A DNA stretch of 22,650 nucleotides. It comes from Verrucomicrobia bacterium 12-59-8 (GTDB lineage: Bacteria; Verrucomicrobiota; Verrucomicrobiae; Verrucomicrobiales; Verrucomicrobiaceae). This document shows positions 15,665 to 22,650 of the stretch, piece by piece. Location: the NCBI GenBank assembly GCA_002279765.1, contig NCCR01000050.1, positions 1 to 22,650 on the forward strand, in the 5' to 3' direction. The translations under genes and the position numbers were made by a program. The number at the start of each line of letters is the position of its first letter. Within the stretch, counting starts at the first letter, position 1. Below the pieces are notes generated by a model. That model was not told the DNA's origin. It did not search any database and worked only from the letters and a program-made list of their open reading frames with translations.

Positions 15665-17239
15665 ATGTCCAGGCACGCACACGACGATTTCAGTTTCCTG
15701 CCGACCGTCGATTCGACGGAGGAAGAGGGCGTGGAGAATGAGGGGCAAGATCCGCCGCAGCCGGAATGGACTGAGCCGGTGCATGAAGAGGTGACTGAAC
15801 AGGTTTTTGCGGAAGAGCCGGTGCATGAAGAGGAGGCGGCAGTTCCACCAGAGGAGCCGGTTTTTGTCCAGGAACCGCAACCTGCCAGTCTAGCGCGTGG
15901 GGCTGAAACGGATGCTGCGCATTCAGCACCCGAGGAGGAACCGGAACTTACCGAGGTGGAAGATGTTGCCTTGCCCATTCCGCGTGCGCCTCAGGCGGTA
16001 CGAAAAAGCGTGGTGCCTGAAGTGAGGCCATCTACGGAACCTGCCGCGAGTGTGCCGACGCGTGGCGAGGTCGAACCTAAGGCGGTTGATCGGAAGCCGT
16101 TCATTGCCCCCAAGCCTCCGCCGGAGGAACCGCTGGATCCGGAGCAGGCTAAAAAGCTGCGCTGGCAAAAACTGGTGGATAAGGTGGGCCTTCGTACGTT
16201 GGGTATGAGCTTTGGAGTGCATTTGTTCCTGCTGTTGATCGCTGCTTTCGTGGGCGTGAGCCAGGTGATGGAGCAGCAGGTGGACTTTCTGCCCGGCGGC
16301 AGTTCGTCGCAGTCGCAGGCGGCGGCCGAAGCGCTGACACACAAGATTCAGCAAAAAAAGAACCCCTGGCTGAAGGCCAAGCCGCAGATGCGCAAGATCA
16401 CGGTGGAGACATTGTCCACCAACATCGTGCTGCCGGAGATGCCGGCCATGGAGTCGATGGATTTTTCACAGATCAACAACCGCATGGACCTGAGCAAGGC
16501 TCACAGCATGGGATCTAGCCAGCCAATGGGCCTGGGCGGTGCGGGTGGCGGTTTCGGTGCCGGCATCGGGACTGGCGGCAAGTTTACTTTCTTGGGGCAG
16601 ACCGCCATCGGGCGGCGGGTGGTGTTTGTTATCGATGTCTCAGCTTCGATGAGGGAGCAATTGCAGGGTGTGAAAATGGAGCGATTTGATTTGCTGAAGA
16701 AAGAACTGATCAAAGCGGTCAGCCAAATTCCCTTCGGAACTGCATACCAAGTGCTTTATTTTAATGATTTCGCGTGGCCCCACAATCAAGTGGACAGCAG
16801 AAACGGAGAGGCATTGGGGGCATACCGCTGGACAATAACACCCGAAGATTACAAGGAAGCCATAGTTCCCGCCTTCAAATACATTGCTGCTAATCCGTTC
16901 TCTTTACAAGAAAGTGTAAATATCATCCAAAATTCGGAATATTCTGGCGCCACTAACTGGGGCTCTGGTCTCCTGATGGCGCTAAAAGCCAACCCAAAGC
17001 CCGATGTGATTTTCTTCATGACCGACGGTTCGAGATATGATGAAAACGGCTGGATCGATATCGTGACGGCTGAAAACAAACGCAAGCTGCCCATGACTGT
17101 GATTCATACCAGCGTGATGGCAGTGAGTGATGCGGCGCGCGAGATGGACTCTATGGCTAAGAGAAATAACGGCACCTTCACCGTCATTACAGACGAAGGT
17201 AAGATCGTCAAAGGTCAGGATTTCTTTAAAATGAAGTAG
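15665..17239 (+). CDS. Single-pass membrane protein with von Willebrand factor A domain
   Basis: A 524-residue protein with three parts. Residues 1-160 are acidic, Glu/Pro-rich and probably disordered. A single membrane helix is at about 180-199 (GMSFGVHLFLLLIAAFVGV). A linker with a Gly-rich stretch (288-305) leads to a vWA domain from about 318. The metal-ion-dependent adhesion site is complete: DVSAS at 324-328, a Thr in GATNWGSG, and the Asp of FFMTDGS. With a long N-terminal region before one helix, the vWA domain is probably outside the cytoplasm, though topology is not certain. Similar proteins are common in Verrucomicrobiota and Planctomycetes without known function. Bases about 16640-17060 are AT-richer and use codons rare in the rest (ATA, AGA, TTA, GTA). 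The stop is two bases from that of the convergent maf gene. Confidence 0.85.
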   Translation: MSRHAHDDFSFLPTVDSTEEEGVENEGQDPPQPEWTEPVHEEVTEQVFAEEPVHEEEAAVPPEEPVFVQEPQPASLARGAETDAAHSAPEEEPELTEVEDVALPIPRAPQAVRKSVVPEVRPSTEPAASVPTRGEVEPKAVDRKPFIAPKPPPEEPLDPEQAKKLRWQKLVDKVGLRTLGMSFGVHLFLLLIAAFVGVSQVMEQQVDFLPGGSSSQSQAAAEALTHKIQQKKNPWLKAKPQMRKITVETLSTNIVLPEMPAMESMDFSQINNRMDLSKAHSMGSSQPMGLGGAGGGFGAGIGTGGKFTFLGQTAIGRRVVFVIDVSASMREQLQGVKMERFDLLKKELIKAVSQIPFGTAYQVLYFNDFAWPHNQVDSRNGEALGAYRWTITPEDYKEAIVPAFKYIAANPFSLQESVNIIQNSEYSGATNWGSGLLMALKANPKPDVIFFMTDGSRYDENGWIDIVTAENKRKLPMTVIHTSVMAVSDAAREMDSMAKRNNGTFTVITDEGKIVKGQDFFKMK

Positions 17240-17241
17240 GC

Positions 17242-17811
17242 TCAGAGCTGTAACTCGCGCAGAGCCGCAGTCACTTCCTCCACCGGCAGGCCGACGACGT
17301 TGGTGAAGGAGCCTGTCATGCGATCGAGAAGCATGTCGGTGCATGCCTGAATGCCGTAGGCACCGGCCTTGTCGAGCGGGTTCACCCTGGCATGATAAGC
17401 GCGGATCAGTTCGTCCGTCAGCGGCTTGAAGGTGACATGGGTGATGACATGCAGCTCACGGGCCACGGCACCATCACAGGCAAACGCCACTCCGGTGCAG
17501 ACCTCATGTGTGCGGTCTGAGAGCCGGCGGACCATGCGGAGCGCCTCGTCCATGTCAGCGGGTTTGGCCAGCGGATCGCCATCGACATAAACCAAGGTGT
17601 CGGCCCCGATCACGAGCGCTCCAGGACGGGTACGGCTGACGGCCTGGGCTTTGCGCCGGGCGTTTTCCAGGGTGAGCTGTTCGGGAGTCAGAGAGGCATC
17701 ATGGGCCTCTTCGACCTGCGACAAGACGATTTCAAATTCGAACCCTGCCTGACGCAGAAGCTCCAGCCGACGCGGTGAGGCGGAGGCCAGTACGAGCGGA
17801 CGCCCGCTCAC
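17242..17811 (-). CDS. maf: Maf-family nucleotide pyrophosphatase (YhdE-like dTTP/UTP type)
   Basis: Hydrolyses non-canonical or excess nucleoside triphosphates to monophosphates (house-cleaning). The 189 residues equal the family length. Motifs are ASASPRR (9-15), the catalytic-site GADTLV with Asp71, and DKAGAYGIQ (147-155). The last motif is that of the YhdE branch (dTTP/UTP); the YceF branch (m7GTP) has a different sequence there. The start is GTG 17809-17811, overlapping the TGA of the upstream lipoprotein gene as GTGA, so the two genes are translationally coupled. The stop is only two bases from the stop of the convergent vWA gene, which leaves no room for a separate terminator. Confidence 0.95.
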   Translation of the reverse strand: MSGRPLVLASASPRRLELLRQAGFEFEIVLSQVEEAHDASLTPEQLTLENARRKAQAVSRTRPGALVIGADTLVYVDGDPLAKPADMDEALRMVRRLSDRTHEVCTGVAFACDGAVARELHVITHVTFKPLTDELIRAYHARVNPLDKAGAYGIQACTDMLLDRMTGSFTNVVGLPVEEVTAALRELQL

Positions 17812-18053
17812 GCCCGCTGCTCCACAATGGTCACGACATCATCCGCCCGGATCACGGCATCTCGCTTGTCTGGTGTGCGGTAGCGGTAGTAGCCCGTCTT
17901 TTCCTGATACTGGGGTGCGCCCTCACAGGGCACCTCACGCCCGTCTTTGAGCTTGATTTTGTGCGGAGTGGAGGACGCAAACATGCCCGGCATCGAGCAG
18001 GAAACGACGAAAATGGCTGGTAGGATCAGCAGGAGACGGCACATGGCATTCAT
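17808..18053 (-). CDS. Small lipoprotein of the YgdI/YgdR (DUF903) type
   Basis: An 81-residue predicted lipoprotein. A hydrophobic signal (residues 4-18) ends at a lipobox-like VVSC with Cys19. The mature part resembles the YgdI/YgdR SH3-like domain: KDGREV, then GAPQYQEKTGYYRYR, then the closing IRADDVVTIVE. The function of this family is unknown. ATG 18053 or ATG 18044 could be the start; both leave the signal intact. The frame stays open upstream to 18578, but that part is antisense to mtnP and unlike any protein. It is first in a two-gene operon with maf (GTGA overlap) and divergent from mtnP. Confidence 0.8.
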   Translation of the reverse strand: MNAMCRLLLILPAIFVVSCSMPGMFASSTPHKIKLKDGREVPCEGAPQYQEKTGYYRYRTPDKRDAVIRADDVVTIVEQRA

Positions 18054-18154
18054 GGCGGATAATGGAGAAATAACGACAGTGTTAAGACACGACTTTCGGC
18101 AATTTTGTTCATCCTGCAGCCAGATCACATTTTCAAGCGTCACAATGATGTCAG

Positions 18155-18182
18155 TTGAAGCAATCTCCATGCCCCCTACCCT
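18155..18182 (+). promoter_or_regulatory. Candidate mtnP promoter, possibly leaderless
   Basis: TTGAAG (18155-18160), a 16-bp spacer and TACCCT (18177-18182) are followed, after six bases, by the mtnP ATG at 18189. This is the same spacing as at trpD and would give an mRNA with no leader. The rest of the 135-bp divergent region holds a short GTGT-TAAG-ACAC repeat near 18078 and nothing else I can name. Confidence 0.4.
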
Positions 18183-18188
18183 GCCTAG

Positions 18189-19061
18189 ATGAGTCAAAAT
18201 CTTCCTCCAGCTATTGGTATCATCGGCGGCTCCGGCCTGTACGATCTCGAAGGATTGGAAAATCGCGAGGAGATCAGCGTGGAGACGCCGTTTGGCCCCC
18301 CCTCGGATGCGCTCGTGACCGGCACGCTGGCTGGACGCCGGGTGTATTTTCTGCCTCGCCACGCCAAGGGCCACCGCATTCTGCCCACGGAACTGAATCA
18401 CCGCGCCAATCTCTGGGCCTTGCGCAGCCTGAATGTGCGCTGGGTCATCGCCGTGACTGCGGTGGGCAGTTTGCAGGAGCAGTACCATCCGCGCGACATC
18501 GTCCTGCCGGATCAGTTTTTCGACCGCACCAGCCGCCGTGACCAGCACACGTTTTTTGGCAAGGGGATCGTGGCGCATGTGGCGTTTGGGGATCCGATTT
18601 CAGACGGCCTGCGCGGGCTGCTGCATGACGCCTGCGTGGCGCAGGGCCGGAAGGTTCACAACGGCGGCACTTATGTTTGCATGGACGGTCCCGCTTTCTC
18701 CACGCGTGCCGAATCCAACGCGCACCGGCAGCTTGGCTTTGATGTCATCGGCATGACGAATCTGCCCGAGGCCAAGCTGGCCCGCGAAGCGGAGATGGCC
18801 CTCGCCACGCTGGCGATGATCACGGATTACGACTGCTGGAAGGTTGAAGAAGAAGCGGTCACGGCGGAGTCCGTTATCGGCCATCTGCATGCGAATGTCG
18901 CTGCGGCCAAGGCCATCCTCGCCCAGGTGATACCGAGCATTCCCGCCGAGCCGAACTGGCCGGAGCATCGGGCGCTGGACTGCGCGCTGATGACCGACCG
19001 CAAACTGTGGCCCGAGCAGACGGTGGAAAATCTGCTGCCGCTCCTGCAGCGGTTTGTGTGA
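18189..19061 (+). CDS. mtnP: S-methyl-5'-thioadenosine phosphorylase
   Basis: Cleaves methylthioadenosine (a by-product of polyamine and SAM metabolism) with phosphate to adenine and methylthioribose-1-phosphate, the entry to methionine salvage. The 290 residues match the hexameric/trimeric MTAP class. The phosphate site GGSGLY is at 13-18 and RHAKGH at 57-62; DGPAFSTRAES is at 166-176; the ribose-site Met is in GMTNLPEAKLAREAE (188-202); and TDYDCW (212-217) supplies the purine-site Asp. The TNLPEAKLA sequence and length favour MTAP over guanosine/inosine phosphorylase, though some archaeal-type enzymes of this group also accept adenosine or inosine. No other mtn gene is in the window. Divergent from the lipoprotein-maf operon. 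Confidence 0.95.
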   Translation: MSQNLPPAIGIIGGSGLYDLEGLENREEISVETPFGPPSDALVTGTLAGRRVYFLPRHAKGHRILPTELNHRANLWALRSLNVRWVIAVTAVGSLQEQYHPRDIVLPDQFFDRTSRRDQHTFFGKGIVAHVAFGDPISDGLRGLLHDACVAQGRKVHNGGTYVCMDGPAFSTRAESNAHRQLGFDVIGMTNLPEAKLAREAEMALATLAMITDYDCWKVEEEAVTAESVIGHLHANVAAAKAILAQVIPSIPAEPNWPEHRALDCALMTDRKLWPEQTVENLLPLLQRFV

Positions 19062-19063
19062 GC

Positions 19064-19098
19064 CCGGTTAGTTGTATTTTAAGTAAAAGCCTGACCGG
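19064..19098. terminator. Terminator-like hairpin after mtnP
   Basis: CCGGTTAG (19064-19071) and CTGACCGG (19091-19098) pair over 8 bp with one G-T; the loop contains an inner TTTT-AAGT-AAAA. It starts three bases after the mtnP stop and faces the end of the minus-strand gene remnant, so it could serve both strands. There is no following T-tract, so its efficiency is uncertain. Confidence 0.4.
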
Positions 19099-19129
19099 CC
19101 CTGTTCACACCAGTTCCGTCGCACTCAGC

Positions 19130-19461
19130 TTACTCCCGTCGCTGCTTGTTGAACCAGCGGATGAAACGCTCCTTCACCTCCTTGACGACCAGTGCCAGAT
19201 CACAAAAAAAGCGCTGCTTAGGCACCTCCACTCTCTGCTCCGCCAGCACAGCCATGCCATGCGCCAGACCATCCCACAGCAGACCTACATAGGCGCGGCT
19301 GTAGAGAATGGCAAGGTGCTCCAGCAGCTTCGCCTCGCCTTCGCTCCCATCAAACCGATGCAGCCACGTCAGCCGGGCGGCACCTCCGCCAGCAGGTGGA
19401 AATTTTCAAGCACGAACCGCAACGCGATTCCGTCACGGGTAACGATAATGTAAACTAAATC
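19130..19461 (-). pseudogene. Frameshifted remnant of an unidentified protein gene
   Basis: Two minus-strand frames join into one protein-like sequence if a single base is restored near 19370-19382. The upstream frame reads DLVYIIVTRDGIALRFVLEN and continues to HLLAEVP, then meets TGA. The next frame continues as ARLTWLHRFDG, then KLLEHLAILYSRAYVGLLWD and VKEVKERFIRWFNKQRRE, ending at TAA (19130-19132). Composition and amphipathic helices look like real coding sequence, more so than the plus-strand frame over the same bases. No start codon is seen upstream, so the N-terminus also seems lost, near where the ABC operon begins. I do not recognise the family. A sequencing error is the main alternative for the frameshift. 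Confidence 0.45.
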
Positions 19462-19559
19462 CTGTTTCCTGCATGGCAATTTTTTCGGATGGCATGCCAA
19501 ATGCTCTAAAAAATGACCTTGCTTACCGCTGCGTATACATACAGAATTCCTCTACTAAT
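19462..19559 (+). promoter_or_regulatory. Upstream region of the ABC importer operon
   Basis: AT-richer than its surroundings. It holds a 10-bp palindrome TGGCATGCCA (19490-19499) and a -10-like TATACA (19534-19539) without a convincing -35 box. ATGGCA also occurs as a direct repeat at 19472 and 19489. No riboswitch structure is recognised. The ATG at 19560 has no Shine-Dalgarno. Confidence 0.25.
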
Positions 19560-20576
19560 ATGAACCGAAAAATCGCACTCATTGTTGCTGCCATCGTACT
19601 TGCCGCCCTTGGTTTTGCCATTTACAAAAAGGAAGCGGCTCCTGCGGGCAATGCCACCGCTGCAGCCGGAGAATTCCAAGGCCAACTCAAGGTTGGCCAT
19701 CTTGTTGGCGTCTGCATGTCCCCGTTGTTTCTGGCAGACGCCAAGGGCTACTTCAAAGATGAGGGGTTGGACGTAAAGTTGGAGTGGATCAAGAGCCCCA
19801 GTGACCAGACCACGGCGCTTTCCGGTGGTGCAGTTCAGTTCATTCACAACCCTTTCACCAACACCTTTCAAGCCGATGCCAATGGCTCCAATCTCAAGAT
19901 TATTGCCGGTAGTGGTGAGGGCGGATTGGTCTGCATCGTGCAGCCGAGTGTTGGCATTACCTCGCTCGCAGAGCTGAAGAACAAGAAAGGACTCAAGGTT
20001 GGCAGCCAGCGGGTGAACACGCTGGAAATGGCTTTCTACCGCATGCTCGAAGCCAACGGCCTGTCCTACAGCGACTTCCAGATGGTCTATTTCCCTGATC
20101 ACTTTTCCATGCTTGCGGCATTCCAGAACAAAGATGTTGACCTGGTGACTCATGTCGAGCCCTACGCAACCATGTTAATTCAGAAAAATGGCGGCATTCC
20201 CATCGGAACCTCTCTGGATGCAGATGTCTGGGGCAAAGGCTCTCCCGACTGCGTGATCAGCGTCAACGGCGACTTCCTCACCAAATATCCTGTCACAGTT
20301 GAAAAGTATCTCCGCGCGGTGCTGAAAGCGGATGCCTTTATCAAGGCGCACAAAGAGGAGGCGATTACCCTTCTCGACGAAAAGAAATACTACAAAGTGG
20401 ATAAGGCCACCCTCACCGATGCGCTGCCCCGCCAGATGCCCGGAGTGGACCTCCGTGCTGGAGTGAAGGCCATGGACATGGCCATCTCCGACATGGTGAA
20501 ACTCGGCTACATCAAGTCAAAGCCTGAAAACGTCGTGGACCTCACCATCTTGGAAAAGGTTATCAGCGGCAAATAG
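19560..20576 (+). CDS. NitT/TauT-type ABC transporter substrate-binding protein (NMT1/SsuA-like)
   Basis: Periplasmic binding component of an importer of the nitrate/sulfonate/taurine/HMP-precursor class; 338 residues. Residues 1-21 (NRKIALIVAAIVLAALGFAI) form a signal or membrane anchor; there is no lipobox cysteine, so it may be secreted or stay anchored. The mature domain has the family hallmarks: MSPLFLADAKGYFKDEGLDV, a QTTALSGGAVQF segment, LKVGSQRVNTLEM and the second-lobe HVEPYA. The substrate cannot be read from sequence. The frame opens at 19473, but the ATG at 19560 places the hydrophobic segment at the very N-terminus. First gene of an operon: the permease follows after 12 bases. 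Confidence 0.88.
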   Translation: MNRKIALIVAAIVLAALGFAIYKKEAAPAGNATAAAGEFQGQLKVGHLVGVCMSPLFLADAKGYFKDEGLDVKLEWIKSPSDQTTALSGGAVQFIHNPFTNTFQADANGSNLKIIAGSGEGGLVCIVQPSVGITSLAELKNKKGLKVGSQRVNTLEMAFYRMLEANGLSYSDFQMVYFPDHFSMLAAFQNKDVDLVTHVEPYATMLIQKNGGIPIGTSLDADVWGKGSPDCVISVNGDFLTKYPVTVEKYLRAVLKADAFIKAHKEEAITLLDEKKYYKVDKATLTDALPRQMPGVDLRAGVKAMDMAISDMVKLGYIKSKPENVVDLTILEKVISGK

Positions 20577-20588
20577 GGGCCGATCCGC

Positions 20589-21410
20589 ATGGCGAACCGA
20601 AGGACAATGAACGGCAAAAGCGATTTGCTCGCCAAGGCAGTTGGTTTCGGCGTTATTTTGGGGTTGGTCACCTTTTGGGAGGCCGCATTTCACTTTCGCT
20701 GGTTTAATCTGTCCCTCTTCCCACCGCCGTCACAGTTTCTCGGCTATTTGGCGGAGAGTGACTTCTCCATCGGTTTTGGCCCCGAGCGGATGGAGATGCA
20801 CACCGCCATTCTTTCCAGTTTTGTGCGTATTGCTGCAGGCTTGTCGTTGGCGTTCGCCTTTGCACTGGTGGTCGCCATTGCCGTCTCTGGCTCCCGCTAC
20901 ACACGCTATGCATTGACTCCGCTGCTTCAGTTCCTGGCACCAATGGCCCCCATCGCCTGGATTCCCGTGGGAATAGTTCTCTTTGGCCTCAGCAACGCCA
21001 CGGCCATCTTCATCGTCTTCATGGGCACTGCTTTTTCCCTCACCCTGGCAGCCATCACCGCTGTGCAGGGTGTCAGTCCCGAACTGCTCAGAACCGGTGC
21101 CATTCTTGGTGCGACAGGATTCAAAAAATGGCGCTATGTGGTGCTGCCTGCCGTGCTGCCCGAAGTCTTCCTGATGATGCGCCTGAACTTCTTTGGTGCC
21201 TGGATGGCAGTGCTCGCAGCCGAGATGGTGGGTTCTCGCGACGGCCTCGGAGCCGTGATCCTCATCGGACGCGAGTCCTCCAATCCCAATCTCATCCTCA
21301 TCGGCATGTCCCTCATCGCGGTCTCCGGCTTCGTCATTGACCGCATCCTGCTCTTCATTCAACGCCGCATCCTCTGGTGGAACCCCTCTCTTCAAAGCCA
21401 AGCGCAATAA
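20589..21410 (+). CDS. NitT/TauT-type ABC transporter permease (SsuC/TauC-like)
   Basis: Inner-membrane channel subunit, 273 residues, of the BPD_transp_1 fold. Hydrophobic segments occur at about 15-33, 78-100, 110-135, 138-160, 190-213 and 236-258. The EAA loop that docks on the ATPase is ELLRTGAILGATGFKKW (165-181) leading to VVLPAVLPEVF, and AEMVGSRDGLG (211-221) is typical of the SsuC/TauC branch. ATG 20589 follows AGGGG by about ten bases; ATG 20607 is an alternative that removes six residues. The last 34 bases overlap the start of the ATPase gene, indicating coupled translation. Confidence 0.92.
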   Translation: MANRRTMNGKSDLLAKAVGFGVILGLVTFWEAAFHFRWFNLSLFPPPSQFLGYLAESDFSIGFGPERMEMHTAILSSFVRIAAGLSLAFAFALVVAIAVSGSRYTRYALTPLLQFLAPMAPIAWIPVGIVLFGLSNATAIFIVFMGTAFSLTLAAITAVQGVSPELLRTGAILGATGFKKWRYVVLPAVLPEVFLMMRLNFFGAWMAVLAAEMVGSRDGLGAVILIGRESSNPNLILIGMSLIAVSGFVIDRILLFIQRRILWWNPSLQSQAQ

Positions 21411-22153
21411 CCTGCGAGAACCTTTCCTTCGCTTGGCCGAACCCCGATGGGACCGAGACCATGGCGATTGAGGGAATGAACTTCTCAGTCGGAAAAAGCG
21501 AGTTTGTCGCCATTCTTGGGCCGAGTGGCTGTGGCAAAAGTTCATTGCTCAACCTGATCGCTGGATTGGAGACGCCCACATCGGGAACACTCATGGTGCA
21601 TGACAAGCCTATCAGCGGGGTGGATTCATCTCGCTTCCTTATCTCACAACAAGCCTGCCTATTTCCGTGGCTGACGATTGCCCAGAATGTTGAATTCGGT
21701 CCGAAGATGCAAGGAATGCCTGAAATTGAACGGCGAAAGGCCGCACGTGAAATGCTTGAAGCAGTGGGATTGAGCGAGTGGGGGGCGAGCTTTCCTCACC
21801 AACTATCAGGAGGAATGAAGCAACGTGCTGCCGTCGCTCGCGCCTTGGTCAACCATCCCGAGTTCTTGCTTATGGACGAACCGTTTGCAGCGCTCGACTA
21901 CCCATCCCGTATGGGGATGCAGGATTTTATCACACAGATTCGGGATCATTTTCAACCCACAATTTTGTTCGTTACACACATGCCGGAGGAAGCCATTGCC
22001 CTTGCTGATCGGATTCTGACATTATCCTCGCGGCCTGCCAAGATCATCTCAGAAATCAGCATACCATTATCTTTCCCACGGGTGAACACTGACGCCAGCT
22101 TTGTGGAATTCCTTAACCTTATTCACCGGAGCCTACCAAAGTATCAGCCATGA
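21377..22153 (+). CDS. NitT/TauT-type ABC transporter ATP-binding protein (SsuB/TauB-like)
   Basis: Cytoplasmic ATPase that powers the importer, 258 residues. Walker A GPSGCGKSS is at 48-56, the Q-loop QQACLFPW at 91-98 (the FPW is typical of SsuB/NrtD/TauB proteins), the signature LSGGMKQR at 143-150, Walker B LLMDEP at 164-169, and the H-loop His at 201. All catalytic residues are present. The start GTG 21377 lies within the end of the permease gene. The stop overlaps the next start as ATGA (22150-22153). Codon use becomes AT-richer through this gene than in the permease before it. Confidence 0.93.
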   Translation: MEPLSSKPSAITCENLSFAWPNPDGTETMAIEGMNFSVGKSEFVAILGPSGCGKSSLLNLIAGLETPTSGTLMVHDKPISGVDSSRFLISQQACLFPWLTIAQNVEFGPKMQGMPEIERRKAAREMLEAVGLSEWGASFPHQLSGGMKQRAAVARALVNHPEFLLMDEPFAALDYPSRMGMQDFITQIRDHFQPTILFVTHMPEEAIALADRILTLSSRPAKIISEISIPLSFPRVNTDASFVEFLNLIHRSLPKYQP

Positions 22154-22650
22154 GTACAACTGAAGCACCAGCACAAAGATTAACATTCAGAGAGCGTTTT
22201 ACAACGTTCGCCGAGCGAACAAGTAAAGTAATTGCATGGTGCTTCAAGTCACATATCAGCATGTTCATCACCGCTTTGGTAATTGGCATCCTTGTCTGCG
22301 CCCTGCACTGTTTCTATTGTACTTACTACTGCCAACATCAGCCACAACAATTTTTGGTCAATTTGGTCACCCTTTTCGGAGTGATCAGCATGCTTGTAAC
22401 AATTTGGTTTGGGCTTCTTGGAATCGGCGCCTCTTTTAGTTCAACCGAAGAAGCAGGCATATTGAAGCAGAGCGTTCGTAACCTAGAGGAAGTCGTGCGA
22501 TTTCGCCTGGATAGTATTCCTGCAATTCTTGGTCCCGCAGTCTATCTTATGGAGCAATCGAAATATTCTGACGGAGATATTTTCTTTATGACGTTCACCC
22601 CGAAATTGGGTGCTGCACATCTTGATCCTTTTAAAGCAAGCCCTGCAAAA
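22150..22650 (+). CDS. Unknown two-helix membrane protein with Cys cluster, 3' end outside window
   Basis: 167 residues are visible before the window ends. I do not recognise the family. A short charged N-terminus is followed by two membrane helices at about 37-59 and 69-92, with a short loop between. The end of the first helix carries C50, C54, C57 and C61 with H53 (CALHCFYCTYYC), a spacing that could bind a metal or form disulfides. After the second helix comes a polar, helical stretch (EEAGILKQSVRNLEEVVRF) and then the start of a soluble domain (DIFFMTFTPKLGAA). The ATG overlaps the ATPase stop as ATGA, so it is translationally coupled to the importer and probably works with it, as accessory subunit or sensor; this is inference. 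GC content is lower than in the housekeeping genes. Confidence 0.75.
   Translation, partial: MSTTEAPAQRLTFRERFTTFAERTSKVIAWCFKSHISMFITALVIGILVCALHCFYCTYYCQHQPQQFLVNLVTLFGVISMLVTIWFGLLGIGASFSSTEEAGILKQSVRNLEEVVRFRLDSIPAILGPAVYLMEQSKYSDGDIFFMTFTPKLGAAHLDPFKASPAK

Noticed and set aside
18054..18578. Upstream extension of the lipoprotein frame to a 256-residue protein
   Set aside because: The extra part is antisense to mtnP and its promoter region, and it would bury the signal peptide and lipobox in the middle of the protein.
19007..19453. A 148-codon plus-strand open frame overlapping the end of mtnP
   Set aside because: It begins inside mtnP in another frame, crosses the terminator-like hairpin, and looks less protein-like than the minus-strand remnant over the same bases.

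Overview
The window looks like chromosomal DNA of a GC-rich member of the Verrucomicrobiota, probably a Verrucomicrobium/Prosthecobacter-type organism. The taxonomic evidence is a copy of the Chlamydiae/Verrucomicrobia/Planctomycetes small basic protein, a very long beta-strand-repeat surface protein ending in a PEP-CTERM sorting signal, and a general lack of Shine-Dalgarno sequences. This placement is inference from gene content; no rRNA gene is present.

Layout. (1) 1-1142, minus: 5' part of an Hsp70 chaperone with HscA-like traits, divergent from trpD (1204-2241). (2) 2310-4772: a CvpA-like membrane protein, then gatB. (3) 4892-6175: small basic protein and an RsuA/RluB-type pseudouridine synthase, an apparent ribosome-related pair. 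The repetitive tail of the synthase overlaps, antisense, the end of a diacylglycerol-kinase-like gene (6057-6962, minus). (4) 7085-8821: a stand-alone nuoG with a strong promoter candidate and a perfect Crp/Fnr-type palindrome upstream. (5) 8985-13085: a 1366-residue secreted beta-strand-repeat protein with exosortase signal. (6) 13138-15579: U32-family protein (RlhA/TrhP-type RNA hydroxylation family). (7) 15665-17239: single-pass membrane protein with a von Willebrand A domain, convergent (2-bp gap) with a small lipoprotein-maf operon on the minus strand (17242-18053). (8) 18189-19061: mtnP (methylthioadenosine phosphorylase). (9) 19062-19559: a terminator-like hairpin and a frameshifted minus-strand gene remnant. 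(10) 19560-22650: a NitT/TauT-type ABC importer operon (binding protein, permease, ATPase) translationally coupled to an unknown two-helix membrane protein with a cysteine cluster, cut by the window edge.

Most of the window is housekeeping: tryptophan synthesis, tRNA amidation, rRNA modification, respiration, nucleotide-pool cleaning and methionine salvage, in short transcription units. The accessory part is the surface protein and the right end, where the gene remnant and the lower-GC transporter operon suggest an insertion or rearrangement. Recurring non-coding signals are TTGNNN-16 bp-TANNNT-like promoters, two of which end six bases before the start codon (possible leaderless mRNAs), and pyrimidine-rich leaders in place of ribosome-binding sites. 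I saw no tRNA, rRNA, CRISPR array, insertion sequence or replication origin. No clearly new defence or mobile system is visible; the best leads are the Cys-cluster membrane protein of the ABC operon and the Crp/Fnr-like site at nuoG.
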